In this document: positions 1-10,990 of the stretch, one piece after another | Position numbering within the stretch: the first letter of the stretch is position 1 | How the letters are laid out: every line of letters starts with the position of its first letter | From: Cristatella mucedo | Taxonomy: Eukaryota > Bryozoa > Phylactolaemata > Cristatellidae | Reading direction: 5' to 3' | Length of the DNA stretch: 42,500 nt | Assembly (NCBI GenBank): GCA_009760855.2 | Contig: WPIO01000015.1 | Coordinates: 6,687,501 to 6,730,000 of the forward strand | Made by a program: the position numbers and the translations under genes | The notes under the pieces: generated by a model | What the model saw: the letters and a program-made list of their open reading frames with translations, nothing else | Database searches by the model: none | What the model was told of the DNA's origin: nothing

Positions 1-635
1 CCATAGCCGGGTACCAGGAGCTCGGCCGGCAAGACTTGGATCCGGGCAGAGTGTCCCGGTCACTCAGTATCCACATCCCGAAGGATGGATAGCTGGCGTT
101 CCTCGCATGCTGCCAACCGCCAAAGGCCACGAGGATCCACTGCCCGAGTGTGGCTGGAGATAACCACGCTGTTGTTATGGCTTATAAATTCCACGTCCCC
201 TGTAGCATACTGTTCGTAGCTTCCCCCTTCCTGAGCTGGAACCCTCGGCGACCTGAGATGTTACGCTGCTAATGTCGTCTTGGTTGGTATTTGTGTAGAT
301 GGCAGCCCCGCCTTCAAGATTGCGCCGGTCCGAGAGTGTCCCCCTCTTGCTTTGGGAAGTCTTTGTTGTTTCCCATGTCACCACCCACCCCGGTAGCCTA
401 AAGTACCTAACGCCACCTCCACTATTTAGTTCCCCTGTTATTGTTGGCACATGCGATATTGTTATAAAGAGCTCTAATCAAGCTGCCACTCGCCGTGCTC
501 CGAACCCAGAGACAGTGAAGTGGCAGCTGCCGCATGGCTGAGAAAGAGTGGTGGTCGGCTAGAAGTAGCCTATCTCCTAGTATCGATTACATATGCTCCG
601 GTAAAAAGAATGGCTCCGGTTACTTCCGGTTACTT
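1..635. other. No gene recognised
   Basis: If the CLASP gene continues left, this should be intron with perhaps one linker exon. An open minus-strand frame around 175-450 is polar and Ser/Gly-rich (DDISSVTSQVAEGSSSGRG), but I could not define splice sites or phase for it, so it is not called. Confidence 0.4.
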
Positions 636-826
636 GTGTGTGCTGCCACTAACCATACTTGCATGCTAACACTGCGCATGTCACCCCTAACCATGTTTTT
701 CTTGTTGTTTATTGAGCATGCCACCACTAACCATCGATCGCGCTTCCTTTGCAGCAAATGTAAAGTGCCTAGAAAGAGATTGACTTCTCTGAGTGTGCTA
801 TATCAAATATATTATTATTATTAGCA
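636..826 (+). mobile_element. L2 family A 3' tail fragment
   Basis: This matches the 3' UTR of the family A element at 26755: the CCACTAACCA and GTCACCCCTAACCATG motifs, CTTTGCAGCAAATGTAAAG, the terminal hairpin (diverged) and an ATT-repeat end. No coding part remains. It is antisense to the CLASP gene. Confidence 0.88.
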
Positions 827-851
827 ACCTTTGAGCATGCGTGCGCCTCAC

Positions 852-938
852 CTGAACAGGTCCAGTAGACCGGCTCAAGACGTAGGAGAACTCGGGAGCA
901 TTCTTATCGAAGAGGTTTGCCAGCAGTTCTGGTGCCAT
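852..938 (-). CDS. CLASP: CLASP exon: end of TOG3
   Basis: A 29-codon, phase 0-0 exon between acceptor TTCTGTTGCAG and donor GTGAGG (851). It encodes MAPELLANLFDKNAPEFSYVL, matching the family's ISLFELNTPEFTMLL. The next coding exon would lie to the left; none could be identified in 1-635. The 3' tail of an L2 copy lies about 27 nt beyond the donor. Confidence 0.9.
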
Positions 939-3900
939 CTGCAACAGAACGCTTGGGGTCAGTGCATGCAGTGGGTAAACATCACTTCGAAAAGAAGAGT
1001 TGCAAGAGGAGAGACATGTCACGACAGAGGAGCGGTGGACCGTGGCAACGATGCCACAGCTACCATTTGAGTGGCAGTGGCAGCAGTGACTCGCCTTTCG
1101 AATGCCGGCACTCTTGACTTCGCCGGCAGCCAGCACTAGCTGCTCAAACATGCGCGACAGCACGTCCGTGTCTCGCCTGCCGTCGAAGTCGGCTGCGTCC
1201 ATCTGGTGCCCAAGCGCGAGCAGGAACTGCAGGGTCCTCAGCTTTTCCTGTCAGTGAGTGGACGCGCTTGAGCACGTAGCAGGACTGGGAGCGCTCAGGA
1301 GGATGAGGAGGAGGCAGAAGGGGGCGATGATCTGTCCGACACCCCATGCCTGGAATGCAGGCCCCTGGGCAGGCTCTGCGCCCGGCGCTCACCGGCAGGT
1401 GGTGCACGGGCAGACGCGAGCTTTTGAAAGTGCCACTCACCTGCACACCCATCGAGTGCCCTTCGTTGGCCAGAAGGCCACAGACGACGTGGAACTGCAG
1501 GGCATTGTCGAAGCTGGCCCTGCAGCAATGCGAAACGACGATGGACGGCATGTTAATCGCGAAGCATGTCTCGCACAGAGGCTTCAGGAGGCTGATCTAG
1601 CGCATGGCTTCGCCGAATCCCGGCGCCACCGTTTTGCGCACCGAGGTGCAAAGACTAGATGTGGTAGAGGATGGAGGGCGACGACAAACGGCTTCGCCTA
1701 AGCCTCCCGGGGCACCAGAGAATGTGGGGCTGCAACCCAACCCTCCCAGCTCTGGACCTAAGCAAAAGTGGTGCCGGCCCATCCATCAGCCGATCCATCA
1801 CCCACCACTTCGTGAACCAGCCAGGAAACAGAGGACACAATAAGCCTTCTTGAACCATACAGTAAATACACCGACGACACAAACCTGTGACGACTGGAAA
1901 AGAGCGTGACTCTGGTACGATATTCGAGCTTAGAAAACGGCCAACGTTCATCAGTACGTAGAGCATTGCCCCAAAGCTGACATCTGCCCCATCCCCCTGG
2001 TGGTTTGCGTCATTAAACATTTGATGGATCGAAAATCCAAAGGTTAGCAAATCAAATGCAAACACGAAAATGCTAGCATATGCTTCTGGGTCGAGCATCG
2101 GCAAGACACTGTGTACAATACTGCCGTCCACAAGTATCAAAGAGCCTAGAAACGCATTTGTGCATGCACACAAGCACGCTCGCAGTGGCTCTCAGACACT
2201 AGTGCATGCTTGGGATTGATTACTTGCCAATCTGGGCGCTGTTGGCTCATAGCTACGGCCAGATGGCTTCAGCAGGCCGACGCATTGCAGCCCAGGACGC
2301 AGCCTGGCCGCGATGCATGCACCTTCTCGCACCTCCCTCTGAACACACGCGAGCCCGGCTAGGAGGAAATCGGTAAAAAGAAAATTGCTCGCACCTGACG
2401 GCTCGAAGCGCCCTCTGCATTTTGGATGTTATCGAAGCCGGCCGCTTGCTGCGGCCATGGTTGAGCAGCAGAAGCTTGGACAGCAATGTCGGCAGCCAGC
2501 CGCTCAGGTCGTGAGGATGGACACACACGACATCCACCAGCGTGTCGAGGAACGTGCTGTACACCTACATAATGGAAAGACCAGTCGCAGGCCTCAGCGT
2601 CAGCAGCAGCAGACGTACGGAAGGGAGGCCTGTGTACAGCTTTGCGTGCACCAGCAGCGACAAATCGATGGTCGCATCCTACCGGTGCGCACAAGTACGG
2701 CACCTGGCGGTCACGAGAAAGGGGAGGGGTGGGAGTGGGCGGGAGTGTGGTGGGAAACAAGTGCCGAGGCTGGGTCGGCGTCGCTGCTTCTCACCTTGAG
2801 GTCGGGGTCGTGAAAAATGCGCGTGAATAGGTCGGCGACTCTCTTCAGCTCGCCGGCGCTCAGGCTGCGCTGCTCGGCAACAAAGCGCTGCAGCTGCAGC
2901 AGACCGCGCCGCCGCGCAGCCCACAGCGGGCTCGCCACATTGGCCAGCACCTCGCCAATGTCGGCAGTGGCGTGCACCTGAAAAGCCGCCTTCCGCAATG
3001 ACGCTCCGCCGTGGCCGAACTCGAACGTCTCGGAGCACACGCTCGACACATCGCTGGCCGGGCCGGCACCGTCGTCTTCGTCGGCCGTGCCCGCACCGCT
3101 GTCCTTGCAGCTCTCCGACCAGACAGCTGCCGCAATCACCGAGGCGCTAGCCTACAAACCGGCAGAAAATCGGTCGCCGAGCGCATCTACGGTCGAGCAG
3201 GGGAGGAGGAGGAGGAGGAGGGGGGCTGTTTACCGCTGCCTGCTGAAGCGCATCAAGGCAAGCCGGCCGCCGAGCCACCCCACCTGCTCCGAGCTGTCAC
3301 GTGACTGGTTGCTGTCATGGCGTTGCCTCGAGCCGACGTAACCAGCAAGCAGTGGTGAGCATCGGCGCCAGGCGTCGGGAGCGTACAGAGGGACGGCGAT
3401 GGTGGCTGCTGCGTGGACACCTATCAGAGCAAACAAAGTGCTCACATGGCAGCAGCGGGCAGTGAAATGCTGGGAATGAAGTGGAGGGCAGGCGACTACG
3501 ATTGGGGAGCAGGCGGCAAGAGCATCTGTCGTGCTTGGCTTGGTGGCCGATGCACACACACGGCTTACTTGTACAAGTACATGATAAATAACAAAACCAG
3601 GTAACTCTAACGGCCAGTCAAAAATAAGCTGGATTGCCTTCTCCCGGATGCTTGGATAAGCTAGGCCACGCCACCAAATAGCCTGAATATCAAGCCAAGC
3701 AAAAAGTGAAGGGCATTTTTATCTCAGAGCACAAATGTGCGGTTGTCAGGCTTAACAGATCTGAATGTTTTGCATGCCTTTTGGGGGGACTCGTATAGCA
3801 ACAACTTTCAGCACCGGCTACATCAACTAGGGATTCCAATTGATAAGCCTTATTTGTGCTACAAGAAATGCTGTGGGCTAAAGGTTCTCTACCACTAACC

Positions 3901-4052
3901 ATATTTGCATGCTGACCCTGTGCATGTCACCTCCAACCATGTTATGCTTGTTGTCATTGAGCATGCTACCACTAACCATTCGATCATGCTTCCTTTGCAG
4001 CAAATGTAAAGAGATTGGGTTCTCTGGGGGGGTTATAACAAATGTATTATTC

Positions 4053-4089
<37 letters not shown>

Positions 4090-7000
4090 CATTATTATTA
4101 TTATTATTATTATTGGTAAGAATCGAGAGCTGTTCACGAGCAACAAGATGGATCAGGATCGTGAATGCCAAAGCCCGATTCACCGCGATCAAGGGAGACC
4201 GTTCTGTCAGCACCAGCTGAGGTGGGGCACATGCCGGGACAGAGATTTCGTCGGCAGCTGCTCACCCTCTGGTGCCTGACCAGCTGATTATCTCCTTGCT
4301 CCTTGCTAATACCCAGACCGGCCGACTACCCAAGTGTCAGCCAACGAAAAAACTTGCATGTAGGTAAGCTCGGATAAGCAGCTAGCTAAGCCATCGCACA
4401 GCCTGCATTAGCTGCTCAGCTTTAGCTTCACGCTTAGCCGTTGTTTAGTCGGCATAAGAGACAGCACGCCCTTCCATGTCTTGGGGGGCTGGCGAGCAGC
4501 CTGCTGTGTCTGCTTCTGAGCTGCTCTTATATGTCGTACAGGCCCTGAGTTGCTCGTTGCATACTATAGGGACCGGACCGTCACAGTCGAGGTAAAGGCA
4601 CTTTTTTGCATATGGCACTGTGACATCAGCTTGGTTACAGTCGCACATATTACGACGATCGCTTGACCCATTTAGCTGACAACGATCCAGCAGGCAGCGG
4701 TTGGCTGGCAAGAGCTCGACTAACAAAAAGCGCGATTGTCTCGGAGCTGCTGACTTGCCATGGTCTCCAGTGTCGCCTTGCTGTAGCTGTAGACCAGCAG
4801 TGGAGGAAGCCATGGTTGGGCCGGTTAAAGTGGCTTGCCGTCGGCTGCCCGCCAGAGCAGCAGCTTTGAGAAGTCCCTTCCCTGGAGTCTGCTGTCCGTG
4901 AGCCGACTGCGATGATGATGATGATGCCGGAGAGATCCCTGCACGAGCAGAAAGTCAACCGTGAGCAGCCCTATGCCTCGGCCATGCACGATAGGCATCA
5001 GACAGCATCTCGCATCAACTTGCAGTCTCAAATGACTGAGGAATGTGCCCTCCCTCCTTTGCAAAGCCGCTGTATTTCGTAGCAGTTACCTAATAGTTCT
5101 GCATAATAATTTTCTTATTAAAAGTAAATTAGCATCAAGAGCTCCATAGCAATTTTAGCTGGTCAAGCTGCAGAGATGAAACCATTAGCAGGCAGATGTA
5201 CAGCTGAAGACGGTGGGCTCGAAAACCCTATGATGGACACCGGATTTGAACAAGTCGAAAAGGACCTACACCTGACCATGGCAACGGAGACAGGTTGAAG
5301 GAAGCGTTTCCGGCAGCTGCCTGACGAGGACGGTGTGAATCGCGATTCCATTGTCAGCATGATGCAGACGATGGACTAAATAGCGGCGATCATACGAATT
5401 ATTTGTCGAACAAACCCACAAAAAGCAATCAGCACGCATGCCATCAGTAACACTGAGCCACTCAGCAGCAACCCCATGCCGGAAGCCAACCTAAACCTGA
5501 TGGTAAGCAAGTGCAGCCCAGGCTTGTTTAGACAGGGATACCACATCTAAATTGGCCCCTGCATTTGTGATATCCAGTCTTCACTTCAGGCACTTACAGC
5601 TAGTGCAAAAGGCTTGTCTGTCATGAGCATCACAGTTGCCACATCACACCACTTCTCACCGACCTGCACTGGCTACCAGTCAAGCAATGCATCGACTTCA
5701 CGATTTTGTCGCTCACTTTTAGGTCTCTTCATTGTTTGGATCCAGCCTATCTATCAGATCACCACCAGATCACCCATCCAGATCCTCACCGTCGTACAAC
5801 AGGCTTTTCGAAATCTAATTGTTTACCTATACCTCAAAGCTCAAATCCTTTTGGGACCGTGCCTTCAGTTTGTATTCTCCCACAGCCTGGAACTCACTCC
5901 CGACTTACGTCACATCTCTTGACATGACCACATTCAAAAAGAAACTAAGATCGCATTTATTTATCACAGCATTTAGTGGGTCCCTGTGATTCCTCCTTCA
6001 TGTGCTTATGCGTGCTGACACTGTGCACGCTGCCACTAACCACATTTGCGTGCTGATCCTGTGCATGTCACCCCTAACCATGCTATTCTTGTCGTTTATT
6101 GAGCATGCTACCATTAACTATTCGATCGTGCTTCCTTTGAAGCTGATGTAAAGTGCCTAGAAAGAGATTTGAGTTCTCTGTGGGTGTTAAATTAAATGTA
6201 TATTTATTATTATTATCATTATTATTATTATTATTATCATTTTGCCTTCAGCAGCAAGGGGGCTAACTCTTTATTTTACTGCAGTCCCTTGATTGTGAGT
6301 CAAAAGTCTTATTTTCAGGAGCTTTCGAAATGTGAATTCGAAACAGAAGGAATTGGAAAAGGAACTTACTCGAGCAAGAGTCACTCAATCCATTAGTGGC
6401 AAGGCTCTGATGGTGCACACGATCTTCTTGCCCTGACACTTGAGACTTGGGCGCATCATCTGCATTCCTAATGTGTCTGAAGAACCAAAAGATGTGTAAA
6501 TCTGTTACAACGTTGCGAACGAAAGCGGCAGCAGCAGCACAGTCGATGCCATACTCCAAGGAACAAAAGAACAGCAGATAATCTGTTGACCCCATCGCCG
6601 AATACGACCAGGAAACAGTAGGAAGCGCACTTACGAAGAAGGTAGGCTGATCAGGGTACTTTTCCCGCTGGGCCAACCTTCGGCAATCCGACAGGGGCTG
6701 TCGGATCTGAGACCTTGCCGAACACGGGCAGCAGTCGGCCATGCGCGAGGCGCTGCCTCATCGGGGTCAGAGCGGCCAGCGCCCCAGGAGACCAGCTTGC
6801 CTAGCACTCTGCAGCGAGACAATCCAGGCACAGCGCAAGTTGACTAGACGCCCAGGAAGTGCCCCGTACGATGGTCCGAGGAGTACAGAGGGGTAGAGGT
6901 CGGACAACAACAACACACACACACACACACACACACACTCCCATAGAACGCAACCTTCCAGTGACAAAGGCAAAGGGGAACTAGCAGCACAGCCACCGAA

Positions 7001-7448
7001 CGACCCAGACTCGGCTGCGGCTGACGGATCATGGATGACCGACTGCGGGCATAGCACAGCACCGTGAAGGCGTGCCCGTGCGTGCCCTACGCTGCCACAT
7101 ACCGCACGCAGGCCTCCCTGACGTGAGCATCGGAGTCGGCCTCGGCGCCCTTTCGGCATGCGTCTCGAAGCCTGTCGTCGTGCTTCTCGATTATGCATCG
7201 CGGCCAGCCGACCACGACCAACTCGAGCAGATCGCTCGCTTGCCTATGCAAAGAAGGAGCATTGGAGACTGACAGCGCCAAAAAAGAAAGGCCTGCAGGA
7301 GCTTAATCAGGAGGATCGGCGCTTGAAAGGTACCAACCGACGAGGCACACTAGCAGATCGCACACAAAGGATGGCCAAAGTGGCGGGAGCAAGCTGAATC
7401 CGGTACAGCCTATGTAAAGTGCCTAGAAAGAAATCTCTTCAGGCGCTA

Positions 7449-7487
<39 letters not shown>

Positions 7488-10400
7488 CTCATTATTATAA
7501 TCAGCATTATTGTGGAAGAGATGGCACTCATGACCTGGCGCCGCAAGCTATAGAAACCGTCGCGGCATGCAGGAGCCGATCGGTCGAGTCACACCTACCT
7601 CCGAATTTGGCTTGCCTTAGATGAAGTTTGCTGGATTAGAAGCACTAGCATTCGATTCGAGTGGACGTGCTGCAGCGAGTGGCAACGAAACGCAAAGCAT
7701 GACACACCGACAACGCCTGCTCTGTCTGCTCCAACACGAGAGCAAAAGCTCGCGGGCAGCTCGAAACAATTCATCGGCGCAGCGGCAGCACGACTTGGAG
7801 GGAAAGCGCACCCTCGCCACACGGCGGCATTGAATTGCCCGGCAGCTCAGCTGCACCCGACACCCGTGGCACGGCACGTTCGAAATGCCTTCCTTCTCTC
7901 CCTGCCCGCTCTCCACCCAACGGCACAGCTCCGACCGGCAAGCCCAGGAAGCACTGCAACTCGGCATCTGCAGAGGCACACTGCTGCTGCTGCATTCTCT
8001 GCAGCCAAGGGCGGCTTGCTTACCCGGTAGACGAAGCGCAGCGCAATGCAGCCGGCCGTGGCAACGACGGTGGTGCTGCTCAAGACGAGGCTGATCAGTG
8101 GTTGGAAGACGATCTCTGCCAGCGGCTCGAGCCCAATCTCCAGCAGCTTTGCGAGAAACCTGCGATGTCCCGAGCGGAGAGCAATGAATGCTGGTGGAGC
8201 TGCACAGAGGCCGGCAGTCAGCAGCCAAAGGCTTTGCCCTGCCGGGGGCTGCGCAGGACAAACCTACCCGACGGTGAGACACGCCTCGCGAGTGACCTGC
8301 GATCGAGACTCTGCCAGACTCAGCTGAAGCCCGACGGCTAGGCCGCGAAGATGCGCGGCCACCTCGGCGCTGTCCGACCCTGCGGCCAGGGTCAGCTGGC
8401 GGAGGCCTTTCAGCTACAAAAGACGATCAGAGAGGCTGAGCGCCACCTGCAGCTCGAAGGACCCGAGCTCAAAAGACGCACGCCCGATCGGCCTGAGCGG
8501 AGCAATCGGCCTGAGCGGAGCAATCGGCCTGAGCGGAGCAATCGGTCTGAGCGGAGCAATCGGTCTGAGCGGAGCAATCGGTCTGAGCGGACCGGCTGCG
8601 GCATAATACTCACGGCATCGATGCGCCGCTCCCACGTTTCCGACGAGTCGGACAGCACGCCCTCGATGGTCTGCAGTCGAGTCTCCAGATCAGCCGAGGA
8701 AAGGATCTGAAAGAGGAACAGAGGCCTGCCAGGATCATCGCGGGGCTGCCAGAGAGGCGGAGCAGAGAGAAGCCTCACTTGAGAAGACTGACGAGGCATG
8801 ACTACCGAGCAAGCTGAGTGCCCACACCTTCTTTAAGAACTTGTAAGTATGAAAGAAATTCTGGCTCCGTTTTCTGTTTCACTACCACCACACCCCTTCA
8901 GTGTTATTCAGTACAAAAAAATGCTGCTGAACCGGCAGCCATGGTTACAAAAAGCTGAACACCACAAAGGGATGCCACAGCTCTAGAGAGAAAGCCGAGA
9001 GTCTTGTAACCGTCATCGGGAGTGGAACCGGCCACATCCCGAGCCCAGAGGGGAGGGCCATCACACCAACTCATTCAATGCACGCAAGGAAAAGCTTACT
9101 CGTACGAAATTTGCTCCTAACGAGGGAGAACTCTCAATCTCGAGTCTCTCGTCGCGACGACTCCAGGCGCAGCAGCGACACTTGTGCACTGCCGACTCAG
9201 CTGCTGCAAGGCACTGCAACCGTGCACTCCCGATGGTGGAGGCTGGCCGACAAAACTAACGTTGCACTGCTACAGACATCCGAATCACGACAGCGGTCTA
9301 GCTTTGGGCCAGATCGAGTCCCGAAAGAAGCCATCACGAGGTGCAGCAGGTAGCAGCAATGGCAGCAAGGATGACTCACCTCTGCCTTTTGGGTGCTTCG
9401 AAAAACTCGCTCAAAGTCCTCTTCGCTCACCGCGCTTACGGCTGCAAGCAGATGCAACCGGATGCAAGCGATTGCTGCACTCTTTCCGCTTGCAGCCGCA
9501 CCAGTGCCTTCCCAGGCATGAGCAGCAGCCATCGTCGCTGCCACCCTCAACCAACCAACCCCACCCCAGAGGTTTCACGTGACTGCAACTTGGCTTGGAA
9601 GAGTGTCTGCCCCCCCCCCCCCCCCCGCAGGCTGGCCGCAGCCGCTGCCGCCATACTTGCTGCGCGAGGGATCAGAGAGGGTCGGGCTGAAGTGGTCTTC
9701 TCTCCGTGGTGAGCACTCGATTTGCCACGAGATGGTGGCGGTCCGGCAAGACCTGCCGAACCGACGAGTGTGCCGCTCTCACTGCTGCCACCGCCAGCCG
9801 GCGACGAGTTCGTCGAACCTACATAGACACGAAAAGGCTTGCTAAGCATGTGGGAGAAAAGGCTGGCGGGCGGGCAGGCGTCGACTGCGCCCAAGGGATG
9901 TAGCGTGCAAAAGATTGCAATGCACAGCGCACGGCGCACAACGATAACCTACTGCCGAGCATGTGCCAGCCGGTGACAGAAATCAATAGCCGACAACAGA
10001 ACCGTTGGCACCACTGCGGAAGACCGGTAAAAAGACACACTAAGCGAGCCGTCATTACACTTTCTGGGGTGCAATCAAAGAACAAGTGGTCATGCCTCGA
10101 TCTCACTCATGCTTCCGAAGATGCACGTGCATGCTTGCTATCCAGCTAGCAGATTAGCATGCCCTTGTCGGAGCAGTATTCTTGTGCAGGCAATCAGGAT
10201 CACTTGTCTTGAGAGGGCAAGCAATGCCTTACTTCCTATGTCAGGCTAGATGGCCATTAGACTAACGTTGACGACGGGACAACGAACGGTTCCGTGTGCT
10301 TAGAAACTGAAAGTCCACGTGTTTCTCACTGCATTTCCTGTGTCCGCATGAATTGTCCGTCGTGCATGCTGCATGTCTGCATATATGTATGCATGTCCTC

Positions 10401-10903
10401 ACTAAAAAATTTGACATGCTGTCTTTCCAGGACATGTTAAGTACCTGGAAAGAAACCGACTTCTCTTATGGCACTATACACATTTCTTATTATTATTACT
10501 ATTATTATTATTTTGAACCTCAATTATCCAGTGCAGGCTCTGGTGACTGCAGGCTGCTCTTCAGCAGCCCTCCCCAAAGCATTGGGACGTGACAGACGCT
10601 AATCGATCAGCTCCGGCAGAGCAGATCCGTCTGTGCCACTTACAACTGGTGAGACCTACACATGCGCTAGGCTGACACTCACAGAACAGAGGTAGCCAGG
10701 CAGGAAGACGGGAGAAATACCGAGATGGAGAGACAGAGAGAAAAGACAGATACAGAGACAGACGGAGAAAAAGATATACATAGAGAGAGACAGACAGACA
10801 CACAGACAGACAGAGACAGACACAGAGAGAGACAGCGACAGAAACAGAGGTACCGAGAGACAGAAGGACAGATAGAGTGAAAGAGAAACAGAGACAAAGG
10901 TGG

Positions 10904-10990
<87 letters not shown>

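Noticed and set aside
636-826. CCCCTAACC as telomere-like repeat
   Set aside because: The motif occurs once or twice per copy within the L2 family A 3' UTR and is not tandem; it belongs to the element.
5282-5335. Possible extra CLASP linker exon (SCRKRFLQPVSVAMVR)
   Set aside because: It has a plausible acceptor and a GTGTAG donor, but including it would break the phase between the exons at 6370 and 3420, and it has no family motif.
7617-8282. A 221-codon minus-strand frame across CLASP exons
   Set aside because: It runs through an exon in the wrong frame and across two introns. Its residues do not match TOG2, whereas the spliced exons 8159-8024 and 7669-7599 do.
8410-8799. Minus-strand frame with an RSDRLL repeat
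   Set aside because: The repeat part is the intronic 18-bp minisatellite; only 8614-8706 is coding. The intron is 200 nt and its retention would shift the frame.
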